Below, piece by piece: positions 1 through 8,933 of a stretch of DNA of 64,000 nucleotides. Origin of the DNA: F1-80-MAGs062 sp046345315 (GTDB taxonomy: Bacteria > Planctomycetota > Planctomycetia > Planctomycetales > Planctomycetaceae); the NCBI GenBank assembly GCA_046345315.1, contig JBKDKA010000138.1:62001-126000 (forward strand). Direction: 5' to 3'. Under the pieces are notes generated by a model. That model was not told the DNA's origin. It was given only the letters and a program-made list of their open reading frames with translations, and searched no databases. Both the position numbers and the translations under genes were made by a program. Each line of letters begins with the position of its first letter. Position 1 is the first letter of the stretch.

Positions 1-127
1 TGTGTCGGTGGAGTTGAGAAATTGAAATACTCAGTCCCCGAGGAGTTTAGTCTGAGTGACTGTGAGACAAGTTGCTTCCAGCCGTGATGGAGTGATTTCG
101 CCATTCGCAGAATACTGACGGAGGTAC

Positions 128-172
128 CGCGTCGGAGACACGGGCTACAATGTGGCTCGTGTCTCCGACGCG
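128..172. repeat. REP-like palindrome, left flank of RAYT gene
   Basis: Perfect 15 bp inverted repeat: arm CGCGTCGGAGACACG at 128-142, reverse complement at 158-172, 15 nt loop. A second copy lies at 896-940 in the same orientation, with a similar loop (GGGC..ACA..GTGGCTC). The two copies bracket the transposase gene, as expected for the REP substrate of a REP-associated tyrosine transposase. Confidence 0.85.
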
Positions 173-210
173 AGCTTATTCCCTTTTCTCCAAACACTGG
201 AGATGCCCTC

Positions 211-879
211 ATGCCGGACGATACAGAATTCGGGTTGTTCGATCGCACGCAGGAGACTCTGATCACTTACGATGAACTGCCGCACTGGTTTCAACCGAAC
301 GTGGCGGTCTTCATTACGTTTCGAACGCATGATTCCATGCCGCGATCAGCCGTGCTGCGGATGGAGTCAGAACTCCGTGACTGGCTGAATCGGAACTGCA
401 TCATTGTGAATGACTCACACCCACTGCCCGAATGGGCCGAACTGCCAACGGTATTGCAACAAGAATATCGTCAGAGAAAATTCAGGTTATGGCACGGAGA
501 ACTGGATACTTGTCATGGTGCCTGTGTTCTGAAGCGGCCAGAGTTCTCGCAGTCGGTGATGAAATCCCTCCGTTACTTCGATGGCGAACGCTATGACCTC
601 GATTGTGCCGTAATCATGCCAAACCATGTTCATTTGATTGCACAGTTTCGTGATGGCTGCACGTGTACCGAACAGTGTGTGAGCTGGCTCCGATTCACGG
701 CGACACAGATTAATCGCGTTTTGAATCGCAAAGGGCATTTTTGGCAAAGCGAACCATTCGACCATCTGATTCGCTCGGTAGAACAGTTTCACTATCTGCG
801 GTGGTACATCCAAAACAATGGGCCCAGAGCTCATCTGAAGCCGGAGGATTACCGGTATTGGAATCGTACGATGGAGTAG
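211..879 (+). CDS. REP-associated tyrosine transposase (RAYT, IS200/IS605-like Y1 HUH family)
   Basis: This is a 222-residue single-strand DNA transposase-like protein of the Y1_Tnp / REP-associated family. Visible signatures are the HUH metal-binding motif HVH at residues 139-141 inside VIMPNHVHLI, the GHFWQ segment near 175-179, and a C-terminal YLRWYIQNN segment where Tyr199 is the likely nucleophile. Length fits the family. ATG 211 follows a GGAG about 10 bases upstream. RAYTs are normally single-copy housekeeping-like genes that act on REP palindromes rather than mobilising themselves, and this one sits between two copies of one palindrome (128-172 and 896-940), so it probably recognises that sequence. 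No accessory tnpB gene is present. The family is secure; activity on the flanking repeats is inferred. Confidence 0.9.
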   Translation: MPDDTEFGLFDRTQETLITYDELPHWFQPNVAVFITFRTHDSMPRSAVLRMESELRDWLNRNCIIVNDSHPLPEWAELPTVLQQEYRQRKFRLWHGELDTCHGACVLKRPEFSQSVMKSLRYFDGERYDLDCAVIMPNHVHLIAQFRDGCTCTEQCVSWLRFTATQINRVLNRKGHFWQSEPFDHLIRSVEQFHYLRWYIQNNGPRAHLKPEDYRYWNRTME

Positions 880-895
880 AATGGTGTGCAAAGCC

Positions 896-940
896 CGCGT
901 CGGAGACACGGGCAACATAGTGGCTCGTGTCTCCGACACG
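896..940. repeat. REP-like palindrome, right flank of RAYT gene
   Basis: Second copy of the 128-172 palindrome: left arm 896-910 is identical to the upstream left arm, right arm 926-940 is CGTGTCTCCGACACG, one mismatch from perfect pairing. It begins 17 bp after the RAYT stop codon. Confidence 0.85.
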
Positions 941-1318
941 AGCCACTTTCGCCTGAATACGCCTTCCCATCATCTGCGCCGTCGAAATCAAACGCCACCG
1001 AAGGATCCGGTGAATGCCGTACCTTTCTATCATCTATTCAGTTCTCATGAAGTAACTGACGATCGTGCTTCAGTCTATTGGATTGGATCCCATGCCTCGG
1101 TTCTTTCATCGTCCTCGATAAGGACGACCGAATCTGGCGCTGGATTTCGCGGAAAAGCATCGTCCTCTGAGCGGCGACTCCGTAGCCGCGACAGTTTCGG
1201 AGCAACTTCGACTTTCAGCCAACTTCTTTGTCACAGACTGATTCAGAATCCGCTTACGACCTTGGACATCCACGGACGAAGTCGTGGGAACAACAACGAA
1301 TCCTGTCGAGGTGTGAAG
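941..1318. other. Intergenic gap without recognised gene
   Basis: About 380 bp between the right RAYT palindrome and the small membrane protein. Open frames run through it, but their translations are low-complexity and match no family pattern. No further palindrome copy or tRNA-like fold was seen. Confidence 0.5.
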
Positions 1319-1558
1319 ATGAAAAATTCTGAAAACAACATGAGTCCGGGAGTTCGAGGACTGGCTCGCAGTCAGTTCGTAAAGAGATACGGTGTTCTGG
1401 GATGGGGCGTTTCAACCGCTGTCATCTGGGCTGTTCTCATGGCGGCGATTGAAAGTTCGGCCAGCCTCCTTGTCCTTCTTCCGATCGCCCTGGTTCTTTT
1501 TCCGATCGGCGGTTACTTCTTCGGACAGGCGCTCTGGTCTGTCCATGAACGCAGCTGA
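1319..1558 (+). CDS. Small two-helix membrane protein, function unknown
   Basis: A 79-residue protein starting at ATG 1319, behind a GAGG about 7 bases upstream. After a short basic N-terminus there are two hydrophobic segments, about residues 27-45 (GWGVSTAVIWAVLMAAI) and 50-70 (LLVLLPIALVLFPIGGYFFG), then a short charged tail. This resembles short conserved planctomycete membrane proteins with the same YGVLGWG...FPIGGYFFG arrangement, but no function can be assigned. The frame stays open far upstream, but that translation lacks protein-like character, so the internal ATG is preferred. It could be non-coding; the paired membrane segments and ribosome site argue for a gene. Confidence 0.6.
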   Translation: MKNSENNMSPGVRGLARSQFVKRYGVLGWGVSTAVIWAVLMAAIESSASLLVLLPIALVLFPIGGYFFGQALWSVHERS

Positions 1559-1624
1559 TTTCGAAAGAGACACTGAATCAATCAGACTGAGATTCTGTAC
1601 GGCGAGCTGATCCGGACGGGGCCG

Positions 1625-4600
1625 TTATCGTTTTCGAGCCGAGAGAGCTTTCGCTGACTGCAGAGCCTTGATCGTCGAATAAAGATCAAACTCCAGCGGT
1701 TTCCCGTCTGCGGCAGAAATCTGCATTCGCAGGTGAAACTGGTCGACAGGTTTCAGCCCGGGAATCTCAACGAAAATGCTTCGCTGATCTTCAGCAACGG
1801 TGACTCCGGAAATCGTGACAGTGTCGTGGCCGATCTCATCGGGGTTCTGTACTGAATAATGGAATGAGCCGTACTGAGCCTGCCAGCGGTAATTCCACTG
1901 CTCCGCCTGATAGTTGCCGGCATCGGATGCGGATTTCCGGTCAACCTCACATGTCAGGCTGACTCGAATTCCATTCTCCAGAACTTCAAATGCTTCCGGC
2001 ATGCGGACGGGGTTTCCGTTGTATCGAACTCGCTGCAGACAGCCATCCTGCACAGCTCCAGTCTGCCATCCATTCAGACCGACGACATACAACTGACCGT
2101 CTTTCGGACTGAACGCGGCTTCTCCGCTGCCCGAAAGAAAGGTCAGGTTCGGAAACCTCACCACGGCAGCCTGATGAATGTCACCCACCTGCTGCTGAAG
2201 GACGGAATAAAGCGTGCAACGTCCCCAGGAAAGATGCAGCATGCCGTTCCGATGGTAAGGCCCCCATCGGTCGCTGGAATTCCACAACTGTCCGCCGCAG
2301 CTGTTGTCGGCGACCTTCGGGATATAACAGAGTGGTGATTCGGGCCGAAGTCCTTCCGGTGCCGTCTTCTGGCCTCCGAGATATCCGTAAAATCCACCGG
2401 GCCGTATCAGGTCAATTTTTGAAGAGGGAACCCAGTCGCCTTCGTTGTCGGCGACGGTGAGCTCTCCATTCGGGCCACATCCCATTCCATACGGATGCCG
2501 GAAGCCGCGAGCAATGACGTCAAGCCGGCTTCCATCCGCAGCAATCTTCAGCAGAGCCGACCCGTGGGGTTCAGTGCCGGATTTCACGAAGTAGAAGTTA
2601 CCCTGTGCATCATGTTCCAGCCGCATCGCATAAGCGTGATCTTTGCCGGTGATGACGACATCATGATTAAATGATTCGTATTCATCCGCCTCGCCATCCT
2701 GATTGTGATCGTGCAGTCGAGTCAGCTCGTCGCGTCCCAGAACGAATACCTGGTCCTTGACGATCTCAAGTCCGAGTGGCTGATAAAGTCCTGTGGCGAA
2801 TCTCTGCCAGGTCACGTTCTTCAGTGAGTCATCCAGTCCCCGGACAACCCAGACATCGCCGTGCGCTGTGGAAACCGCCGCATCTCCGTTACTGAAAAAG
2901 CCGATTGCTGTGATGAAGAAGAGTGCCTGGAATCGGTTCTGAAACGGAACTTCAATGGTGTCAATCACCCAGGGATCGTCCGTCTCAGCGGAGTTCACGA
3001 TTCCCGCCACCGACAGTGGTTCTCCCCAGAATGTGTCTGGCGGTTCCTGAAATCGCGCTGCCGCCGGACTTGCGTCGACCAGTTTACGAATCGAGTCACA
3101 AAGTGCCGTGACATCGTCGTTAACGAGTTTTCCGACGGAATCCGGTGATAACGGTGTTCGCTGAATAAAGATATCGAAAGCTTCTTCGACACCCGCAGGA
3201 ATCTGCAGCACGACATCTCGTTCCATTGCTTTCAGCTGGCATTTTCGTGAGCTGACGGCGATGGTCAGGAGCTGATCAGCTGACCGTGAGATCGCAACGG
3301 AGATGTCACCGCTTCTGTGAATCTCCGGTGGACTGCTCAGTTCCGCAAGCGTGTGCTGAAGGCTCCGCTGAACGTTGCTGATCTGCATGGATCTGCGAAA
3401 TATGGTTCTGCGAATTGCCGGTGAACCACCGAGCTGTGCCAGCGTTGTTCGTTCCGAGATCTTCGCTCCGGCGATCCGGTATGTCGGTACCGCGGTGCGA
3501 CCATGCAGACGAATGCCCTCGAAGTCAATCTCCGATTCATCGATCGCTGCTCGTTCTGCCGATTCGCTTCGCCAGAGTTTGCCCGGTGACACGGTGACCC
3601 ACAGTTCACCGTTGAGCGTTGGTCGACGCAGCAGACCGAATCGAGCCGGGTCGGTGACGAGGTCGGGGTTCATTACACAGGCCATGACACCGCAGCGCTG
3701 CTCATCAAACATGACGGCGCCAGAGTTCTCGGCATCGCAGAAGAGAACCATGTTCTTCGGACTCGTCTCATGTCCGGTGATCTGCGTGGAATGTCGCAGC
3801 ATCGGTCCTTTGATCGTTTTCTGCCAGCGCGAGTCAATCCAGTCCGGGTCGAGATCAAACTCATATTCGGCAATTCGATGAGCGTAAGGCAGACCTCGCT
3901 GGTTGGTCAGGCCTCCCGGTGTCCAGTGAGCCAGGTATTCGGTTTCCGATTCATCGAAGTTCCAGAGCGCTATCGTCTGCGAATCCTTGATGCTCGGAGC
4001 CGTTGGGATGACAAGCACTTCACGAATTCCGGATGAAATTCTGACGTCATCGATTCGGAGTGTGGAGGTTCTTCGATCGTCGACGGCAACTCCCACACCC
4101 AGTCCCGCTGACTGAGACGGAAGTCCGGTGGATTGAATCGCTTGATCGGCAATGACCTTGCCATCAAGGATGAGCCGACATCGTTTCGGTTCGAGGATCG
4201 CGGCCAGGTGGTGCCATTTTTCGACGGTCAAAGGTGTGCTGCCACGAACCCGTCGCGGCAGGAAACCCGGAATCTGGATCTCCGGAATCAGCGAGCCAGC
4301 CCCGATGACAAGTGACCAGCGACTACCGGAGTTTGATGGTTCATTCGCGACAACGATCTGTTCGCGAGCAGAAGTTTTGCTTCGGACCCACGCTTCCAAA
4401 GTGATCGGAAACCTGCCAAAACGAGGATCAGCCTCAGCGATAAAGCCGCCGACGGAAGCATCCAGCGCCATGTCGAATCGACCTTCGGCGAGGTTCGCTG
4501 GCGACGTCGCCGAAGCATCCGGGGATTCTCCTTTTCCGGGAGCTTTCTCTTCAGCCGTCAGAACAGGTGCACAGACTGAGGCTGCAAGACTGACGGCCAG

Positions 4601-4633
4601 AAGCAGTGAATGAAATCTGTGAGTCATGTTCAT
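1625..4633 (-). CDS. Secreted LamG / DUF6797-type PQQ-like dehydrogenase domain protein
   Basis: A protein of about 1,002 residues exported by a signal peptide (MNMTHRFHSLLLAVSLAASVCA). ATG 4633 lies 10 bases after GAGGA; upstream in-frame sequence is not protein-like. Residues about 45-220 form a LamG/concanavalin-like jelly roll (ITLEAWVRS, WHHLAAILE). The middle resembles the DUF6797 region of planctomycete and verrucomicrobial membrane-bound dehydrogenases. About 560-860 looks like a glucose/sorbosone-dehydrogenase beta-propeller (GFRHPYGMGCGPNGELTVADNEGDW, PGGFYGYLGG). No CxxCH heme motif is present, unlike many relatives that carry a C-terminal cytochrome. It follows an MFS transporter by 76 bp on the same strand and is probably co-transcribed, which suggests carbohydrate oxidation or binding outside the cytoplasm. 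The substrate is unknown. Confidence 0.8.
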   Translation of the reverse strand: MNMTHRFHSLLLAVSLAASVCAPVLTAEEKAPGKGESPDASATSPANLAEGRFDMALDASVGGFIAEADPRFGRFPITLEAWVRSKTSAREQIVVANEPSNSGSRWSLVIGAGSLIPEIQIPGFLPRRVRGSTPLTVEKWHHLAAILEPKRCRLILDGKVIADQAIQSTGLPSQSAGLGVGVAVDDRRTSTLRIDDVRISSGIREVLVIPTAPSIKDSQTIALWNFDESETEYLAHWTPGGLTNQRGLPYAHRIAEYEFDLDPDWIDSRWQKTIKGPMLRHSTQITGHETSPKNMVLFCDAENSGAVMFDEQRCGVMACVMNPDLVTDPARFGLLRRPTLNGELWVTVSPGKLWRSESAERAAIDESEIDFEGIRLHGRTAVPTYRIAGAKISERTTLAQLGGSPAIRRTIFRRSMQISNVQRSLQHTLAELSSPPEIHRSGDISVAISRSADQLLTIAVSSRKCQLKAMERDVVLQIPAGVEEAFDIFIQRTPLSPDSVGKLVNDDVTALCDSIRKLVDASPAAARFQEPPDTFWGEPLSVAGIVNSAETDDPWVIDTIEVPFQNRFQALFFITAIGFFSNGDAAVSTAHGDVWVVRGLDDSLKNVTWQRFATGLYQPLGLEIVKDQVFVLGRDELTRLHDHNQDGEADEYESFNHDVVITGKDHAYAMRLEHDAQGNFYFVKSGTEPHGSALLKIAADGSRLDVIARGFRHPYGMGCGPNGELTVADNEGDWVPSSKIDLIRPGGFYGYLGGQKTAPEGLRPESPLCYIPKVADNSCGGQLWNSSDRWGPYHRNGMLHLSWGRCTLYSVLQQQVGDIHQAAVVRFPNLTFLSGSGEAAFSPKDGQLYVVGLNGWQTGAVQDGCLQRVRYNGNPVRMPEAFEVLENGIRVSLTCEVDRKSASDAGNYQAEQWNYRWQAQYGSFHYSVQNPDEIGHDTVTISGVTVAEDQRSIFVEIPGLKPVDQFHLRMQISAADGKPLEFDLYSTIKALQSAKALSARKR

Positions 4634-4709
4634 CGGGACGGATTCCTCAATGGCGAGGCAAACGGCGCAACGTGCCTTCGAAAGTGGCCTGCTGAAACAG
4701 GAAATGAGG

Positions 4710-6248
4710 TTATTCCGGCAGAGCCTGATTCTTTGTTTCCGGCCCCAGCCAGATGATGAACACACCGAGCAAATAGATGGATGCCATTACAGAACCGGCT
4801 TTGGGAAAGCTGCCTCCAAACGCTGCCATCAGTGTTGATGTCTGAAGCCCGCCGACAGCGGCCACGATGCGGCCAAAGTTAAATGAGAATCCCTGACCCG
4901 TCGCTCGAACCGCAGTGGGAAACAGTTCCGGAAAATAGAGCGGAAAGAATCCATAGAAAGATGCTGTCAACGCACCCGCAAGCACAGCGGCGATGAGAAA
5001 CTGATTCCCGAACTCACTGCAGCCGTTGTAGAAGTAAAGAGCTGACAGCACAGATCCGATGCACATGATGGAATAAGAGATCCGTCGTCCGATGGCCCCG
5101 GCAACGACAGCAGCGACAATCGTGCCGACGATGGCTCCGATCGCAAGGGCCATCTGTGTTTTCTCTTTCGCGAAGTACTTCATCTCCGGTGTGTCCGGCT
5201 GAAGTTCGGCAGCCCATCTCGGGGCCCACTGAATGGATCCCCATGTTCCCAGCAGAGCGACTCCGGCAAGACTGGCTCCCAGCAGCATGCTTCGGATGAC
5301 TGTCGATTGTTTTTCGGCAGGCAGAGAACCATCCGCGATTGAACGAGCGAGATAGCGACGAACCGGGTAAAGATAGCCGACCAGCACGACAACCAGCCCG
5401 ACCACAGTGACTATTGACGCGACGATCGGGCCGATCACACCCGCTGCCGCCGGGGACCACACGACGATGATCAGAATGGCCATGAGGCAACCAATAAGCA
5501 CGCCGAGCAGGTCTTCGTTCTGCCAGTTGGATGTGGCACCGCGAGATTTTTCCTCTTCCCACTTCGATGATTCAGGGACGAAGAGTCGGATAAAGAAGAT
5601 GAGCAGTGCCGGTCCGGCACCGCTGATCATCAGAAACCGCCACGCAGAATTCGCCAGCAGACTCTTCGAGGTGTCTTCTGAGACGCCAATCGAGAGCAAT
5701 GCCGAATGAACGACTTCAATGAATCCGGATAAACCCATGCTCAGCAGTGCCACAAGAAGAAATCCGACATTGGATGCGGAACCAATCAATCCGGCGATGA
5801 AGGCGCGAGATTTTCCCGGCCAGATTTCATTGACCAGTGCAACTCCAAGTGACCACTCACCTCCCATTCCCAGTGATGCAATGAACCTGAGTACTGCAAT
5901 GTGCCATGCTTCTGTCGCGAATCCACAGACTCCGGTGAAGATCGCGTAAGTGAAGATGCTCAGCGACATCGCTCGAACACGGCCGATCTTGTCTCCCAGC
6001 CATCCGAACAGCACTCCACCGGTGGCCGCACCGACGAGGAAGACGGCAATGATTGCACCGAACCATTTTCCGGCGGCATCCGGCGGGGCGTCAGGTCCCA
6101 GAAGATCCTGAATGGCTTGCTGCCCGATGAGTGGAAACAGTCCCATCTCAAAACCGTCGAACATCCAGCCAAGCAGCGCGGCAATCAGTGTCGCATACTG
6201 GGACGTTCGGCTTGATGACTTCTGGTCACCGTGAACAGGCTGATTCAT
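4710..6248 (-). CDS. MFS transporter, sugar/acid:proton symporter type
   Basis: A polytopic protein of about 512 residues from ATG 6248 (GGAG about 10 bases upstream). It shows major facilitator hallmarks: first helix LLGWMFDGFEMGLFPLIG, the loop 2-3 signature GWLGDKIGRVRA near residue 100, and about 12 hydrophobic segments split by a central hydrophilic stretch (about 245-280) that itself carries extra hydrophobic segments. Closest in style to the aromatic-acid/sugar symporter branch, where FDGFE and DKIGRVR are typical. A secreted dehydrogenase-like gene follows 76 bp downstream, and a LarA-like gene diverges from the shared 350 bp upstream region. Substrate is not deducible; a sugar acid or hydroxy acid is a reasonable guess from the neighbours. 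Confidence 0.88.
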   Translation of the reverse strand: MNQPVHGDQKSSSRTSQYATLIAALLGWMFDGFEMGLFPLIGQQAIQDLLGPDAPPDAAGKWFGAIIAVFLVGAATGGVLFGWLGDKIGRVRAMSLSIFTYAIFTGVCGFATEAWHIAVLRFIASLGMGGEWSLGVALVNEIWPGKSRAFIAGLIGSASNVGFLLVALLSMGLSGFIEVVHSALLSIGVSEDTSKSLLANSAWRFLMISGAGPALLIFFIRLFVPESSKWEEEKSRGATSNWQNEDLLGVLIGCLMAILIIVVWSPAAAGVIGPIVASIVTVVGLVVVLVGYLYPVRRYLARSIADGSLPAEKQSTVIRSMLLGASLAGVALLGTWGSIQWAPRWAAELQPDTPEMKYFAKEKTQMALAIGAIVGTIVAAVVAGAIGRRISYSIMCIGSVLSALYFYNGCSEFGNQFLIAAVLAGALTASFYGFFPLYFPELFPTAVRATGQGFSFNFGRIVAAVGGLQTSTLMAAFGGSFPKAGSVMASIYLLGVFIIWLGPETKNQALPE

Positions 6249-6601
6249 CTCGGATGATCTCCGAAGGGTTTCTGCGATTCTCTTGATTAGAATGAGAGCT
6301 CTGCGACTGCGAAGAGTAAGGCGCAGCGAGCGATCTCGCATCCAATGTAACACGGGCTTTCCGGAATTCATTGACTCGACAGGTGCAGATTCCCGGAGTT
6401 TCGTCCTGATTTTTCGGAACGCTGTTCGCTGGAAAAAATCAGCCATACACTATGGGTGGTTTCGAAACCCGGACTGGTTCCCGACCGACACGGCGTTTTC
6501 CTGCAGATTCCAGGAGGCCATAACAAATCCGGGACAGGCAGCCGACGTCTTAAACCTGAAATCAGGGTTTCTCGGCGATATTTCAGTACACAGGAAAATC
6601 C
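6249..6601. other. Divergent intergenic region, MFS / LarA-like
   Basis: Holds the promoters of two divergent transcription units and a degenerate copy of the 90 bp miniature repeat (6458-6563). No clear -35/-10 pair could be fixed by eye. Confidence 0.5.
6458..6563 (-). repeat. Miniature inverted-end repeat, copy A (degenerate)
   Basis: Begins GGTTTCGAAACCCGGACTGG and continues to CCGGGACAGGCAGCC near 6536-6543, then a decayed TTTTGAAA-like end. Same layout as the best copy at 16257-16350 with several substitutions. It ends about 40 bp before the LarA-like start codon. Confidence 0.65.
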
Positions 6602-7834
6602 ATGGACATCTATCAAGTGTCACAGCAACTGGTGTCTCGACCGCTTGCAGATGTGCGTTCCGCTGTGATGCAGGAACTGACGTCCCGAGGTCTCAGGGTG
6701 CCGAAGGGGCGAATTGCCATCACGGTCGGGAGTCGCGGTATCTGCAACCTGCCGGTGATCATTCGAGCTTGTGGTGACTGGCTGAAAGAGCAGGGAGCAT
6801 CGCCGTTTATCGTTCCCGCGATGGGGTCTCATAATGGTGCTACCGCAGAAGGCCAGAGAAAGATGGTCGAATCTCTCGGGGTGACCGAGTCGGCCATGGA
6901 GATGCCGATCTGCAGCAGTATGGAGGTTGTGGAAGTTGGAAAAGTTCGGACCGGTTCTGTTTATATGGATCGGTTCTGCTACGAAGCGGACGGCGTTCTG
7001 GTTGTGAATCGAGTCAAACTGCATACGTGTTTTTCCGGTCCGGTGCAGAGCGGACTCACGAAGATGATGGTCGTCGGCATGGGGAAGATTCGTTCCGCCC
7101 AGACGTTTCATTCATCGAGACCGGCTGCGATGAAGGACATGCTGCTGGAAATGGGACAGAGCATTCTGGATTCGGGACGAATCGTCGGCGGACTGGCGAT
7201 CCTCGAAGATGGTTTCGATCAGACTGCAGAGCTGCACGCTCTGCGTCCGGAGGAGATTCTCAAACGAGAAGCTGAACTGCTGGCTCATCATCGCTCGTAT
7301 TTCCCGCGCCTGCCCGTCGACGACCTGAATGTGCTCATCGTGGAATCCATCGGCAAGACGTATTCCGGAACCGGCATGGATACGAACGTCATCGGGCGAC
7401 GGGGGATCCGAGAGTTTGAGGATCTGACGAGTCCCCGTATCCGAGCGATCGGAGCTCTCTCACTTTCCACGGCATCACAGGGGAACGCTATCGGAGTCGG
7501 TCTCGCCGACTTTATTACTCGCCGACTTCGAAACGACATCGATGAATACAAGACGATGGTCAACACGCTGACGACGGCCGATATGGATCGAGCAAAGATT
7601 CCGGTCACACTCGCTGACGACACGACACTCATCGATATCATTGCAGGACGATATGGCACCAGCCGCTGGATGTTCATTCCGAATACACTGCATCTCGGTC
7701 AACTGTATGTCACGGAAGATCTCTGCGAAGAGCTGAGCCGACATCCGCAGTGCAAAGTGTCTCGTACTCCCGTGACGCTGAGTTTTCAGGACGGTCGCTG
7801 TCAGCTCAACTGGTCTGATTTGTCACACGGTTGA
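6602..7834 (+). CDS. LarA-like protein (lactate racemase N-terminal domain, DUF2088)
   Basis: A 410-residue cytoplasmic protein from ATG 6602 with AGGA 8 bases upstream. The N-terminal 200 residues follow the LarA/DUF2088 pattern: ITVGSRG near 37-43, PAMGSHNGATAEGQRKMVESLG near 75-97 and VNRVKLHTCFSGPVQSGLTKMMVVGMGK near 132-160, with a histidine in KLHT and a lysine in LTKMM as candidate catalytic residues. True LarA is a nickel-pincer lactate racemase of about 425 residues; many planctomycete relatives probably racemise or epimerise other hydroxy acids, and cofactor use cannot be read from sequence. No larB, larC or larE cofactor genes lie nearby. The following SMP-30-like lactonase hints at sugar-acid metabolism. 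Family is well supported, substrate is not. Confidence 0.82.
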   Translation: MDIYQVSQQLVSRPLADVRSAVMQELTSRGLRVPKGRIAITVGSRGICNLPVIIRACGDWLKEQGASPFIVPAMGSHNGATAEGQRKMVESLGVTESAMEMPICSSMEVVEVGKVRTGSVYMDRFCYEADGVLVVNRVKLHTCFSGPVQSGLTKMMVVGMGKIRSAQTFHSSRPAAMKDMLLEMGQSILDSGRIVGGLAILEDGFDQTAELHALRPEEILKREAELLAHHRSYFPRLPVDDLNVLIVESIGKTYSGTGMDTNVIGRRGIREFEDLTSPRIRAIGALSLSTASQGNAIGVGLADFITRRLRNDIDEYKTMVNTLTTADMDRAKIPVTLADDTTLIDIIAGRYGTSRWMFIPNTLHLGQLYVTEDLCEELSRHPQCKVSRTPVTLSFQDGRCQLNWSDLSHG

Positions 7835-7910
7835 TTCGCACCCGGTGTTTTTTGATATCAAAGAATTTGTGTTTGTCTGTTATGCCTCCGTTATTCCAGA
7901 GAGACTGACG

Positions 7911-8825
7911 ATGCCTCTTCGACTGGTGTTGTTTTCTGTTCTTGGTTTCTTCTCCACTTCAGTCCTGGCCGCTGAGCCGCTGATGACCATATCCGTGGGC
8001 AGCAACCCGGAAAGCGTGTGCCGCGGGTTTGATGGGAAACTCTTCGTCACGCTGATCAACGGTGAAGAACCTGGCGACGGGACAATCGTGCGGCTGGATG
8101 GTGATGATCAGAAAACGATCACCGTGTTCGCGAAGGGCTTCAATGCACCCAAAGGGCTGGTGTTTGTTGACAAGTATCTGATCACGGCCGACGAAACTAC
8201 GGTCTGGAAAATCGCCAGCGATGGGAAGACAACGAGGCTTGCGACGAAGGAACAGTTTCCCAGTCCCATTGAGTTTCTGAATGATGTTGTCGTCAGCCGG
8301 GATCAGAAGTCGGTTTATGTCTCCGAAATGAGCAATCCCGGGCCGATGTTTGATCCGAGTGGCGAACGAAAACTGTGGGATGTTGACGGTTCAGAAGCGA
8401 TGGCGCTTCCGCGAAAAGGCTGTGTTTATCGGATCGATCTGGACGGGAACATCTCTGTTGCCATTCCGGCCGGCGATGTCGCTCTTCGATTTCCGAACGG
8501 ACTGGCTGTTGGCGGGCGCGATGAAGAACGATTGTTCGTCGGAGATTTCTTCACCGGAAACATTCTGACGTGGCGGGATGGAAAGTATCGAGTTGTCGCT
8601 GAAGGAGTGCGAGGGCTGGATGGTCTCGCTGTGGGTCGGGGGGTCTTCTATGCTTCCAGCTGGACTCAGGGGAAAGTCTGGCGAATTGATCGAAAAACGA
8701 AGGAAATGAAGGTGATCCGGGAGGGAATGAAAACTGCGGCCGATTTTTATCTTGATGTCGATAAAAAACAGTTGATCATTCCCGATATGCTGGCAGGTAC
8801 TCTGACGTTTTTGCCGATCGAGTAA
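7911..8825 (+). CDS. Secreted SMP-30/gluconolactonase-like beta-propeller protein
   Basis: About 304 residues from ATG 7911, with a clear signal peptide (MPLRLVLFSVLGFFSTSVLA then AEP). The mature part is a six-bladed propeller of the SMP-30/gluconolaconase/LRE type, with repeated GL.F......V and FPNGLAVG, GLDGLAVG, FYASSWTQGKVWRID blades. Members hydrolyse aldonolactones or act as metal-dependent esterases in the periplasm; which applies here is unknown. It begins 76 bp after the LarA-like gene on the same strand, so co-transcription is plausible. A miniature repeat (copy B) follows its stop codon. Confidence 0.8.
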   Translation: MPLRLVLFSVLGFFSTSVLAAEPLMTISVGSNPESVCRGFDGKLFVTLINGEEPGDGTIVRLDGDDQKTITVFAKGFNAPKGLVFVDKYLITADETTVWKIASDGKTTRLATKEQFPSPIEFLNDVVVSRDQKSVYVSEMSNPGPMFDPSGERKLWDVDGSEAMALPRKGCVYRIDLDGNISVAIPAGDVALRFPNGLAVGGRDEERLFVGDFFTGNILTWRDGKYRVVAEGVRGLDGLAVGRGVFYASSWTQGKVWRIDRKTKEMKVIREGMKTAADFYLDVDKKQLIIPDMLAGTLTFLPIE

Positions 8826-8829
8826 AGCA

Positions 8830-8921
8830 CATTTCAAAACCGGCACAGGTACACCTGCATTTCCGGAGTTTGCGGGAATGTTTAAACTCGTCGGGAGCCA
8901 GTCCCGGTTTTGAAATCACCT
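8830..8921 (+). repeat. Miniature inverted-end repeat, copy B
   Basis: Runs from CATTTCAAAACCGGCACAGG to CGGGAGCCAGTCCCGGTTTTGAAATCACC. Terminal arms pair over about 15 bases. It lies between the lactonase stop and the DUF1501 start (ATG 8934), so its outer end is almost next to the ribosome-binding site GCAGGAG. Confidence 0.85.
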
Positions 8922-8933
8922 GCAGGAGTCCAC

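Noticed and set aside
881..1318. Long open frame upstream of the small membrane protein
   Set aside because: It runs through the palindrome and translates to low-complexity, Arg/Ser-rich sequence; only the part from ATG 1319 looks like a protein.
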